From contig NZ_MPDK01000009.1 in NCBI RefSeq assembly GCF_003144315.1, positions 1 to 64,000 on the forward strand: a DNA stretch of 64,000 nucleotides, in the 5' to 3' direction. Origin of the DNA: Sulfoacidibacillus thermotolerans. Lineage in GTDB: Bacteria; Bacillota; Bacilli; Alicyclobacillales; SLC66. The position numbers and the translations under genes were made by a program. Each line of letters opens with the position of its first letter. The first letter of the stretch is position 1. Under the pieces are notes generated by a model that was not told the origin of the DNA, did not search any database, and worked only from the letters and a program-made list of their open reading frames with translations. Positions 53,415 to 60,360 of the stretch are shown in pieces.

Positions 53415-53726
53415 TTGTCAAACCATGATGATCACAACCACGACCATGAGCATGAATTCGTCGATGAAGAAGTTGTCATTCTAGAAGATGAAGACGGCAA
53501 TGAACATGAATTCCTCATCGCAGAAACATTTGAAGTCGACGCCAGAATTTACGCTGTTCTCGTATCAGCAGACGGAACGTCAGAAGAAGGCTTTATCTTT
53601 CGCGTAGAAGAAAAAGATGTGGATGGCGAACAATTTCTTGATTTCATCGCCATTGAGGATGATGCCGAATGGGCAAATGTTGAACGAGTGTACAACGAGA
53701 TGCTCGAGGAAGAAGATCAAGAGTAA
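53415..53726 (+). CDS. DUF1292 (YrzB-like) protein
   Basis: 103-residue strongly acidic protein. After a His/Asp-rich N-terminus the DUF1292 core appears: EEVVILEDEDGNEHEFLIAE, IYAVLVSADG and GFIFRVEE. In Bacilli yrzB usually follows yrrK; here it stands alone. TTG start at 53415 is preceded by GAGGGG; the longer frame from 53316 overlaps the EAL gene and has no site. Confidence 0.82.
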   Translation: MSNHDDHNHDHEHEFVDEEVVILEDEDGNEHEFLIAETFEVDARIYAVLVSADGTSEEGFIFRVEEKDVDGEQFLDFIAIEDDAEWANVERVYNEMLEEEDQE

Positions 53727-53785
53727 AGAGCAAAACTCCTAGAAAGTGTGAAAAACCACCTGTGAAAGATATCGCAGGTAGCCGC

Positions 53786-53884
53786 AAAAAACGCTCCCGC
53801 CCTAAAAAAGTAAAATTTGTAAGCTCGAGATTGATTCATGATCCTCAAGCTTTGCAAATTGTACGGGTAAACGGGAGCTTTTTT
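53786..53884. terminator. Long quasi-palindromic bidirectional terminator
   Basis: A6 then GCTCCCG at 53793-53799 pairs with CGGGAGC at 53872-53878 followed by T6; inside it AATTTGTAAGCTCGAG (53814-53829) pairs with CTCAAGCTTTGCAAATT (53844-53860). The structure lies between DUF1292 (plus) and tRNA-Ser (minus) and has a T-tract on each strand. At 99 bases it is far longer than an ordinary terminator. Confidence 0.6.
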
Positions 53885-53979
53885 GTTGAGAGAACACAAG
53901 GTCTAGCGCGTAAAAAACAAATAGACCGCCTATGCAAGCGGTTCTTCCTTCTTAAATTGATTGTCATTGAAAATATAAC

Positions 53980-54073
53980 TGGCGGAGTGAGAGGGATTCG
54001 AACCCTCGATACGCCTTTACAGCGTATACTCGCTTAGCAGGCGAGCGCCTTCGACCAACTCGGCCATCACTCC
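53980..54073 (-). tRNA. tRNA-Ser (anticodon GCT)
   Basis: Acceptor GGAGTGA/TCACTCC, discriminator G and encoded CCA (plus-strand TGG at 53980-53982). Anticodon loop CTGCTAA gives GCT, reading AGC/AGT. The long variable arm (about 20 bases) is that of a class II serine tRNA; T-loop GGTTCGAATCC is intact. Confidence 0.95.
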
Positions 54074-54184
54074 CTATAAAAGTCGTGATTGCTTGTGAAA
54101 TTGTAGCCTGTTTATATGACAAAGTCAATGACTAAGACCATTTAGAAAGTAAGCTCGTGCCATTGTGATGAATAGATCAGGCTC

Positions 54185-54574
54185 TTATCGTTTAGAATAG
54201 TAGCCATCGTTTGAGCGAAGCAACGCTGCTTTTGTCTTTTGCAAATCTCGGCCGAGTTCAGCCGTACACTCCGCACAATACCTTCCCCCGTGAATTGTCG
54301 CACCACAACGCTCACAAGCATAGTTAATTCGAGCGATAAGACGTCCTTCCTTCACCCACTTCATGACATGAGCAACTTCAACTCCCGTTTCATCTGAAAC
54401 CTCCTTCGCTTGTGCGTTTGGATGATCGCGCAAATAATCTGACACCAGCTCAAATTCTTGCTCTTCTTTCGCAAAACAGGCATCACAAATTTTTCGAACA
54501 CCGAGAAATACTTTCCCACATTGTTCACAAGTACGAAAAGACGCGGTCACTGCGCGCACTGCTACCGAAAACAT
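54185..54574 (-). CDS. YvyF-like flagellar-operon protein
   Basis: About 129 residues with two zinc knuckles: CEQCGKVFLGVRKICDAC near the start and CERCGATIHGGRYCAEC near the end. Between them lies a helix-turn-helix-like part (VSDYLRDHPNAQAKEVSDET, then VMKWVKEGRL). This is the layout of YvyF, found next to flgM in B. subtilis. No flagellar or com gene is nearby here. Start is uncertain (ATG 54574, or GTG about 24 bases later). Confidence 0.78.
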   Translation of the reverse strand: MFSVAVRAVTASFRTCEQCGKVFLGVRKICDACFAKEEQEFELVSDYLRDHPNAQAKEVSDETGVEVAHVMKWVKEGRLIARINYACERCGATIHGGRYCAECTAELGRDLQKTKAALLRSNDGYYSKR

Positions 54575-54592
54575 AGACAAACATATCCACAC

Positions 54593-54894
54593 GAGAGTTT
54601 CCCTGTTTCTGTTTTGCCTATGTTACTTCCGCGTTCAGTAGCAGTTTTCACCTTCTTTCTGCGTTCATATTTACGGGATAACGCCCGTGGCGCTCGCTTC
54701 AGACATTTTTCTGTACGTCTGATTGCGGAAGATTTGTCGATGTTTCAGCAACTACATCTTCTGAACCTCGCACACTTCCTTCCCTATGAAATTATCATGT
54801 ATTTTAACAATAAACAACCAAAATATGAGTTCCCTGATTTTTACTGCCAGAGTGAATCATGCCTCTGTGAGACCCATGAGTTTTATTCTCAGCA
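54593..54894. other. Gap with one doubtful ORF
   Basis: A plus-strand frame from ATG 54620 to TAG 54898 could give a 92-residue aromatic-rich protein (FTFFLRSYLRDNARG, LNLAHFLPYEIIMYF), but there is no ribosome binding site, and the open frame runs antisense into yvyF. I see no RNA gene here; promoters of the two flanking minus-strand genes are the likely content. Confidence 0.3.
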
Positions 54895-55296
54895 CTAGCC
54901 TTGTTCAGTGCAATCTACAGCGCGCTCTTGTCCCATCAAAATACGATCTAGTTCCATCTCAAATGGAATTCGCAAAGGATCTGGTAACATTTCAAATATT
55001 TTTTTAAATTCAGGGTGTGCCTGAGCCTCTTCAACATCTTGTAGAGGGTTCTCAAGCTCTGCAACCAATGAGTAAACGAGTTCGAACAGCGCATAAAATT
55101 CCTTTTGAAAGCGATCAGCATCATCAGAAATCTCATCGCCAGTACTATATTTCATGTTTTCCCACATTCGTATTACGGTCTCCATTTCTTTTTGTATAAG
55201 TTCAAACAAATTTATTCTCATCCTTACCTTCGAATTTTCAATCGGTGGTAACCCCATCTTCATTTTAGCGGAAAATGCAGCAAAGGGATTGATCAT
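54895..55296 (-). CDS. Hypothetical protein, 133 residues
   Basis: Helical acidic protein: a first part with FELIQKEMETVIRMWENM, then FQKEFYALFELVYSLVAELENP and a closing EFKKIFEMLPDPLRIPFEME. No family recognised. Start unsure: ATG 55296 has only a weak site, while ATG 55221 follows AAGGTAAGG directly. No partner genes in the same direction within 300 bases. Confidence 0.6.
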   Translation of the reverse strand: MINPFAAFSAKMKMGLPPIENSKVRMRINLFELIQKEMETVIRMWENMKYSTGDEISDDADRFQKEFYALFELVYSLVAELENPLQDVEEAQAHPEFKKIFEMLPDPLRIPFEMELDRILMGQERAVDCTEQG

Positions 55297-55324
55297 ATCC
55301 AGGAACTAAGTAACGAAAAATTAA

Positions 55325-55354
55325 TTGCTAAATTCTTCTGAACCATGCTATAAT
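55325..55354 (+). promoter_or_regulatory. Promoter of the rubrerythrin operon
   Basis: TTGCTA (55325-55330) and TATAAT (55349-55354), 18-base spacer, 81 bases ahead of the rubrerythrin ATG. A Fur/PerR-like palindrome lies just downstream. Confidence 0.65.
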
Positions 55355-55371
55355 AGGTTTTGAGTAAAATA

Positions 55372-55388
55372 ATAATTATTCTAATTAT
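55372..55388 (+). promoter_or_regulatory. Fur/PerR-like operator
   Basis: Perfect inverted repeat ATAATTA-TTC-TAATTAT in an AT-rich run, 18 bases past the -10 and so over the start of transcription. The sequence is close to PerR/Fur boxes (TTATAATNATTATAA) but has a 3-base centre, so the regulator is a guess. Control by peroxide or iron would suit rubrerythrin. Confidence 0.45.
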
Positions 55389-55434
55389 AAGTAGTCGATT
55401 CAAAGCGGCTACATATCTTGAGGGAGATGAGCGT

Positions 55435-55863
55435 ATGGCGAACTTAAAAGGATCAAAAACAGCCGAAAATTTAAAAATAGGTTTTGCAGGAGAATCTCAA
55501 GCAAATCGAAGATATCTTTATTTTGCAGATAAGGCAGATTTAGAAGGAGCTGTCGAAGTCGCCAACTTATTTCGCAGCATTTCAAATGGTGAAACGAAAC
55601 ATGCTTTTGGCCATTTTGACCGCTTGCGCGAACATGGTGAAGGAGATCCTGTTACAGGGTATCCAGTAGGAGATGCCAAGGAAATGCTGAAGTCTGCAAT
55701 CGCTGGAGAAACATATGAATACACAGAAATGTATCCAGGCTTTGCAGCGACCGCCCGAGAAGAAGGTTTTGCAGAAATTGGAGAATGGATGGAGGTCATG
55801 GCAAAGGCTGAACGCGTGCACGCACAACGTTTCCAAAAATTATTGGATTCATTAGAAGTATAG
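55435..55863 (+). CDS. Rubrerythrin (ferritin-like diiron domain only)
   Basis: Peroxide-scavenging diiron protein of 142 residues. Iron ligands: Glu in [12 protein letters not shown], Glu in [11 protein letters not shown], Glu pair in [12 protein letters not shown] and Glu-His in [11 protein letters not shown]. The C-terminal rubredoxin domain of classical rubrerythrin is absent, as in sulerythrin-type proteins of aerobes, so the electron donor must be separate. TTGAGGGAGATGAGCGT precedes ATG. Followed by DUF3501 in the same unit. Confidence 0.92.
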   Translation: MANLKGSKTAENLKIGFAGESQANRRYLYFADKADLEGAVEVANLFRSISNGETKHAFGHFDRLREHGEGDPVTGYPVGDAKEMLKSAIAGETYEYTEMYPGFAATAREEGFAEIGEWMEVMAKAERVHAQRFQKLLDSLEV

Positions 55864-55923
55864 GAAAAACGCAAGCTGCAATTTTCATGACTATGTAATT
55901 TTTGTGAAAGGAGGCCTGAGTTT

Positions 55924-56520
55924 ATGAATGCAATGATTACGTCGCACGACCTAATCCCACTTTCTACGTATCGCAAGAGCCGTGACGAATACATCCACAA
56001 GATGATTGCTTATAAGCAGTCTCGTCGCATTCGAGTGAATGAATTCATCTCCCTCTTATTTGAAAATCGACAGACGGTCCTCTTTCAGATTCAGGAGTTA
56101 GTCAACAGCGAAGACTTGACCGATCACGAGGAGATCGCAGAATATATTGAGATTTACTCGGCGATGTTGCCAGCTGAAGATGAGTTGTCAGCAACGTTAT
56201 TTATTGAGATCGACGATCTTCCCCTGTTGGAAGAAACATTGAGAAAATTAAAAGGCATTGAACACACGCTGTTCATCGAGATCGGAGAAGAACGGATTGC
56301 AGCTATTTTTGAAGAAGAGCATAACGATCGCGAGTTTACTACGAGTGTGCATTATTTGAAATTCCCCTTGAGCGAATTAGCAAAACAGTATCTATTAGAA
56401 GAACCAGAAACATCAGCCAAGGTTCACCTCATACTTGATCACCCACAGTTACATGCAGAGACTGCCCTTTTAGCGAGCCAGATTCGCTCACTAAAAGCAG
56501 ATTTTAGCCATAACAAATAA
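55924..56520 (+). CDS. DUF3501 family protein
   Basis: 198 residues. Family pattern: [44 protein letters not shown] and [15 protein letters not shown]3501 genes are repeatedly found next to rubrerythrin, as here, and probably share a redox-defence role, but no activity is known to me. GGAGG precedes ATG by about 10 bases. 60 bases after rubrerythrin, ending at a terminator. Confidence 0.85.
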   Translation: MNAMITSHDLIPLSTYRKSRDEYIHKMIAYKQSRRIRVNEFISLLFENRQTVLFQIQELVNSEDLTDHEEIAEYIEIYSAMLPAEDELSATLFIEIDDLPLLEETLRKLKGIEHTLFIEIGEERIAAIFEEEHNDREFTTSVHYLKFPLSELAKQYLLEEPETSAKVHLILDHPQLHAETALLASQIRSLKADFSHNK

Positions 56521-56554
56521 AGGTTTCTACTTGACTAAAACCTTCAACTAAAAG

Positions 56555-56590
56555 AACAAGAAGCCGTCCAAAACTGGATGACTTCTTGTT
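56555..56590 (+). terminator. Terminator after DUF3501
   Basis: AACAAGAAG / CTTCTTGTT with inner GTCCA/TGGAT around AAAC. T-tract weak. Confidence 0.65.
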
Positions 56591-56613
56591 CCTCTTTGGC
56601 AACAAACCTTTTC

Positions 56614-56689
56614 TGGAGCCACTTAGCGGACTCGAACCGCTGACCTGCTCATTACGAGTGAGCCGCTCTACCAACTGAGCTAAAGTGGC
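56614..56689 (-). tRNA. tRNA-Thr (anticodon CGT)
   Basis: 76 bases with encoded CCA. Acceptor GCCACTT/AAGTGGC, anticodon loop CTCGTAA gives CGT for codon ACG, T-loop GGTTCGAGTCC. First of three tandem tRNAs read on the minus strand (last transcribed). Confidence 0.95.
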
Positions 56690-56697
56690 AAAAACAG

Positions 56698-56774
56698 TGG
56701 TGGCGGAGGAGGGACTCGAACCCCCGACACTGCGGGTATGAACCGCATGCTCTAACCAGCTGAGCTACTCCGCC
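56698..56774 (-). tRNA. tRNA-Met (anticodon CAT)
   Basis: 77 bases with encoded CCA. Acceptor GGCGGAG/CTCCGCC, anticodon loop TTCATAC. The paired acceptor end and lack of the three-G-pair anticodon stem suggest the elongator; a CAT anticodon modified for Ile (ATA) cannot be fully excluded. Confidence 0.93.
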
Positions 56775-56777
56775 GCA

Positions 56778-56870
56778 TGGCGGAGAGAGTGGGATTCGAA
56801 CCCACGAGACGGTGATAGCCGCCTACACGATTTCCAATCGTGCTCCTTCGACCAACTCGGACATCTCTCC
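56778..56870 (-). tRNA. tRNA-Ser (anticodon GGA)
   Basis: 93 bases, class II with long variable arm and encoded CCA. Acceptor GGAGAGA/TCTCTCC, anticodon GGA reading TCC/TCT, T-loop GGTTCGAATCC. Only 3 bases separate it from tRNA-Met, so the three tRNAs form one transcript. Confidence 0.95.
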
Positions 56871-56963
56871 ACGCGGACAAGAGCTAATATACCACGAATC
56901 GCTCCGACAATCAACTACTTTTGTCCTGTTTTTGCACTATAGCTTGTATCAAACGGTCTGAAA

Positions 56964-57374
56964 CTATTTTGTCTTAGGCAGTTGAGTAAGCTGTTGTTTA
57001 TATGCGCGCAACAACCCAAGAAAATCATGAAACCACGGGCCTCCATAAGCGACGAGCACTCCTGCCGATAAGTAATCAAACGCATCGCCAATCCATGCAG
57101 GTTCAATATTTGACCAAATCGGCGTCAAGTTTAACATTTCTAAAGGATGAATTTGTGCCAATCCGGCCAATACTGAGCCATTTACCCCAGCAAGAAAATG
57201 GATATTTACTCTGCGCAACGCATCCTCATACAACTCATCCCACTTGCTGTCATTCGGAATGGATTTTGCTTGTAAGTGTAGAAAATTGAGGCGTTTTTTC
57301 ATCTGTTGCGTAATCGCTTGCGCACCTGCGGAAACAGCAGCCATGACAGCCATGAATTCCATCCATTCATCCAC
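56964..57374 (-). CDS. Hypothetical protein, 136 residues
   Basis: N-terminal hydrophobic/Ala-rich helix (EFMAVMAAVSAGAQAITQQ), then basic and aromatic stretches (WDELYEDALRRVNIHFLAGVNGS) and a hydrophobic C-terminal part (YLSAGVLVAYGGPWFHDFLGLLRA). Probably membrane-associated. No family recognised. GAGGGGGAGAAG lies just upstream of the ATG. Isolated, between the tRNAs and the trpE terminator. Confidence 0.6.
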   Translation of the reverse strand: MDEWMEFMAVMAAVSAGAQAITQQMKKRLNFLHLQAKSIPNDSKWDELYEDALRRVNIHFLAGVNGSVLAGLAQIHPLEMLNLTPIWSNIEPAWIGDAFDYLSAGVLVAYGGPWFHDFLGLLRAYKQQLTQLPKTK

Positions 57375-57440
57375 ATCTTCTCCCCCTCTCGCATCCCCTT
57401 TCTTTCACCCTACGCACTACATGTCGTCCAATAGAACAAT

Positions 57441-57481
57441 AAAAGGCCAGATTGCAGTCAATTCCTGCAATCTGGCCTTTT
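57441..57481 (-). terminator. Terminator after trpE
   Basis: Perfect 16-bp stem AAAAGGCCAGATTGCA / TGCAATCTGGCCTTTT with a 9-base loop; T-rich on both strands, 19 bases past the trpE stop. Confidence 0.93.
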
Positions 57482-57499
57482 ATTTCAAATTCTCGCGAA

Positions 57500-58942
57500 T
57501 CACGTTCCTTCATTGTAGATCGTCGCGCGCAATGCACCGAGTTTATGATCACACTCACGCCATTCCAACACTGGATCAGAATCTGCAACAATACCCGCGC
57601 CAGCTTGTAAATAGGAGACGCCATCCTGATGCACAACGGTGCGAATAATAATCGCAGTATCAACATTTCCTTGAATGTCAAACATGCCGATAATTCCACC
57701 ATACGGTCCACGATTCACATCTTCTAATTCATCAATAATCTCCATCGCACGTACCTTTGGTGCACCTGATAAGGTTCCTGCAGGAAAGGTGGATAAAAAT
57801 ACGTCAAATGGACTTACGCCAGCTTGAATCTTTGCAGTTACAAGGGATACAAGATGATACACGTGAGAATACTCTTCGATTTGCAATAGTTGTTCTACAC
57901 GTACTGACCCGGGAACAGCGATGCGACCGATATCGTTTCTACACAAATCCACTAACATCACATGCTCCGCTCGTTCCTTTGGATCATTTTGTAAAGCATC
58001 AATTAGCAATTGATTCTCGTCCGGAGTAAGTCCTTTTCCTTTTGACGTCCCAGCAATTGGACGCATTTGCACAACTTGATCTTGCACTCGCAACTGCATC
58101 TCCGGGCTTGCACCAAAAATCAAATACGATCCATAATGCGCGTAAAACATATACGGAGAGGGATTCATTTTCCGGAGTCGGCCATAGACCTCTAAGGTAT
58201 CTATCTCCCCTTCAACACGCAAACGCTTGGAAATCACGCATTGAAAGACATCTCCTGCTCGGATGTACTCCTTAATTCGCTCTACGCGCTCGCGATATAC
58301 ATCAAATGACACATCTTCACGCGATATTAAATGGCTACGGTCATACCCTTTAAAGGAAAGAGGTTCGCTTGCGGCAAAATGCAGCAAACGCTCTACATCA
58401 GCGATACCCGGCCCCTTCACCCCTTCGATTTCATGAACATAAATTACAGTTTGCTCTGGAGTCATATGCAAGACGATGCGATGGATTTGCAGATGAAAGT
58501 CATCAATTTCGCGATCATCTGTCGTTGTGTTAGGAATCTTCTCAAAGTAGCGAATAGAATCATAACCAAAAAAACCTAGATAACCAAATGCATAAGCGGG
58601 TAAATTCTCTTCCACATCAAAAGAATGCAAGATTCCATCCAAATGTTGTGAGAGATTATATTGGATTTTTTGCTCAGCATCAGGCTGCAAAATAGAGAGA
58701 ACCGCCTCATGACCGCTTACTGTCAACTTCTCACCTTTTGCCCGCACCGTTAATATGGGGAACAACCCGATCATCGAGGAACAGTATTCTTTCTTTGAAT
58801 CCGTGACCGAATCAAGCAAAAAAGCTTGCTCTTCTCCGTACTCACGCACAAAGGCAACAAAAAACGAGAAAGCTTCTGCCTGCGTTGTCAGTTCAAAGCG
58901 TTTCGTCCGCACGGGCACCACTGCGTGAACTTGCATCTTCAT
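57500..58942 (-). CDS. trpE: Anthranilate synthase component I (TrpE; PabB possible)
   Basis: Chorismate-utilising enzyme: FGYLGFFGYDSIRYFE, DVFQCVISKRLRV, FGASPEM, MRPIAGTSKGKG, VDLCRNDIGR and FPAGTLSGAPKVRAMEIIDELE. PIAGT, with Ala where E. coli-type PabB has a Lys nucleophile, points to TrpE, though some PabB proteins also lack the Lys. The tryptophan-binding LLES motif appears as LLDS near residue 42, so feedback control may be kept. 480 residues. ATG overlaps the trpG stop by 4 bases. Confidence 0.85.
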   Translation of the reverse strand: MKMQVHAVVPVRTKRFELTTQAEAFSFFVAFVREYGEEQAFLLDSVTDSKKEYCSSMIGLFPILTVRAKGEKLTVSGHEAVLSILQPDAEQKIQYNLSQHLDGILHSFDVEENLPAYAFGYLGFFGYDSIRYFEKIPNTTTDDREIDDFHLQIHRIVLHMTPEQTVIYVHEIEGVKGPGIADVERLLHFAASEPLSFKGYDRSHLISREDVSFDVYRERVERIKEYIRAGDVFQCVISKRLRVEGEIDTLEVYGRLRKMNPSPYMFYAHYGSYLIFGASPEMQLRVQDQVVQMRPIAGTSKGKGLTPDENQLLIDALQNDPKERAEHVMLVDLCRNDIGRIAVPGSVRVEQLLQIEEYSHVYHLVSLVTAKIQAGVSPFDVFLSTFPAGTLSGAPKVRAMEIIDELEDVNRGPYGGIIGMFDIQGNVDTAIIIRTVVHQDGVSYLQAGAGIVADSDPVLEWRECDHKLGALRATIYNEGT

Positions 58943-59592
58943 GCGCGCAGCCTCCCTGCTGAAACATCTTCAACTAAAGCACGGTCATTCACATCATCAT
59001 GCGCCTGACTAGGACGAACTTCATGCGCAATTTCGAGGAAATTCTCAATCAACTCATGTCCATATTCTGTAAGAACGGCTTCTGGGTGAAATTGCACACC
59101 ATATACAGGGAATTGTTGGTGTTGTAAAGCCATAATGACGCCGTCATCTGTCCTTGCGGTTACTCGTAAACTATCCGGGAGTGAAACTGGGTCCACCACG
59201 AGAGAATGGTATCTCGTTGCGAGATATCGATTCGGTAGATTGCGGAATAGTTCAGAATCTCCTGTATGCTCAATCACAGAAACTTTTCCATGCATGATTT
59301 CGGTTGCTCTTATAATCCGTGCGCCAAACGCCTGCGCAATCGACTGATGCCCAAGACAGACGCCGAGAATTGGCGTTTCATATGCTAAGCGCTGCACAAC
59401 TTCAACCGAAATTCCCGCTTCCGTCGGAGAACATGGCCCAGGGGATAGTACGATGCCATTCGGTTGCATCACCCGCAACTCATCCACAGTGACTTCATCG
59501 TTGCGAAAGACTTTGACCACTGCCCCAGCCATCATCATATACTGTACTAAATTAAATGTAAAAGAATCATAGTTGTCGATCACGACAATCAC
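58939..59592 (-). CDS. trpG: Anthranilate synthase glutamine amidotransferase (TrpG/PabA)
   Basis: Class I glutamine amidotransferase supplying ammonia to TrpE, and in many Bacilli also to PabB. IDNYDSFTFNLVQY start, catalytic Cys in GVCLGHQSIAQAFG, oxyanion LSPGPCSP and His/Glu in QFHPEAVLTEYG. 217 residues, the last 20 extra and polar. GTG start after GGAGGTTTCCGGC. Heads a two-gene unit under a leader attenuator. Confidence 0.9.
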   Translation of the reverse strand: MIVVIDNYDSFTFNLVQYMMMAGAVVKVFRNDEVTVDELRVMQPNGIVLSPGPCSPTEAGISVEVVQRLAYETPILGVCLGHQSIAQAFGARIIRATEIMHGKVSVIEHTGDSELFRNLPNRYLATRYHSLVVDPVSLPDSLRVTARTDDGVIMALQHQQFPVYGVQFHPEAVLTEYGHELIENFLEIAHEVRPSQAHDDVNDRALVEDVSAGRLRA

Positions 59593-59595
59593 GCC

Positions 59596-59805
59596 GGAAA
59601 CCTCCTCTCGAAATGGAGCAATAAAAAAACCGCGCCGGTTCCGTCGTGGTTGAGGTCATCTTCGCGCACAGAAATTGTCTGAACGCAGCTTAACAACAAT
59701 GAAATTCGCTAAGCTCTCCTCAACTCATCCGACTGACTCTGCTCTATCGCCCTAAACTGGCGATTCTCTCCTAGTTACTTCATAAGAATAACGCGTGGCC
59801 CGCTT
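59596..59805 (-). promoter_or_regulatory. trp leader with TRAP-type attenuator
   Basis: On the minus strand nine GAG/TAG triplets lie in 59709-59773; four run as GAGttGAGgaGAGctTAG with exact 2-base gaps, and others keep the 5-base phase in blocks. GTTGAGG (59718-59724) within them pairs with CCTCAAC (59649-59655), an antiterminator that shares 3 bases with the terminator stem (59628-59651) followed by T7. This is the layout of the B. subtilis trp leader, where tryptophan-bound TRAP (MtrB) blocks the antiterminator. TTGACT lies near 59833-59838. Confidence 0.65.
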
Positions 59806-59868
59806 ATCGTCAATATGTGATCGCATAAGAGATAGTCAAGAAATAGTTAGCCAAATACATCAAAAATA

Positions 59869-59896
59869 CCCGATCGAGCATTTCTGCTCTTTCGGG
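59869..59896 (-). terminator. Terminator after tRNA-Ile
   Basis: CCCGA..GAGCA / TGCTC..TCGGG stem-loop followed on the minus strand by TATTTTTG, 21 bases past the tRNA end. Confidence 0.8.
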
Positions 59897-59917
59897 CATT
59901 CTATATTCTCAACGTTT

Positions 59918-59994
59918 TGGTGGGCCTAAGTGGACTTGAACCACTGACCTCACGATTATCAGTCGTGCGCTCTAGCCAGCTGAGCTATAGGCCC
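59918..59994 (-). tRNA. tRNA-Ile (anticodon GAT)
   Basis: 77 bases with encoded CCA. Acceptor GGGCCTA/TAGGCCC, anticodon loop CTGATAA gives GAT, T-loop GGTTCAAGTCC. Single gene with its own terminator, not inside an rRNA operon in this window. Confidence 0.96.
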
Positions 59995-60068
59995 TTTTCT
60001 ATAAACAAAAACTGTTTTGTCAGCAACATGTAGTAATATAGCATAAACATACCTAATTAGTCAACACC

Positions 60069-60281
60069 CTATCGCAACTCAGAAAATACTATTGGATTTT
60101 CTTCTGGAACTGCAGCGCCGGCTTCAGGCGCAAAAGCAATTAAACTCCCATCCTCATCCACGTGATAAATTTTCACTTCATCCCCGACCAATGCAAACTC
60201 CATAAAACAATTCCAACAATAAAATTGGTTGTTTCCGATCTTCCCAATATCTTTACAATTGCAATGCGGACACCGTTCCAC
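60069..60281 (-). CDS. Small zinc-ribbon protein, 70 residues
   Basis: Two cysteine knuckles (ERCPHCNCKDIGKIG and FYCWNCFMEF) form a rubredoxin-like zinc ribbon, followed by a strand-rich VKIYHVDEDGSL part and a Pro/Glu/Ala tail. Zinc-ribbon proteins of this sort occur in many Bacilli without assigned function. GGAGGTG precedes GTG at 60281; the frame opens at 60335. Lies just after the cysteine desulfurase gene in the same direction. Confidence 0.75.
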   Translation of the reverse strand: MERCPHCNCKDIGKIGNNQFYCWNCFMEFALVGDEVKIYHVDEDGSLIAFAPEAGAAVPEENPIVFSELR

Positions 60282-60360
60282 CTTTTCACACCTCCATCGT
60301 GAAGAATCTTTTTTATGATAACCACTTTCATCCATGTATAATCAACAGTTGATGATCCTT

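Noticed and set aside
53762-54037. 91-codon plus-strand frame running into tRNA-Ser
   Set aside because: It crosses the long palindrome and the antisense strand of the tRNA, so it is not a gene.
54620-54898. Possible 92-residue protein
   Set aside because: No ribosome binding site and the frame continues open antisense into yvyF; kept only as a note on the gap.
59596-59805. T-box as the regulator of trpG-trpE
   Set aside because: GCGAAGATGACCTC resembles the specifier side of the ileS T-box, but there is no AGGGTGGNACC antiterminator core, no AGAGAG loop and no TGG tryptophan specifier; the triplet repeats fit TRAP better.
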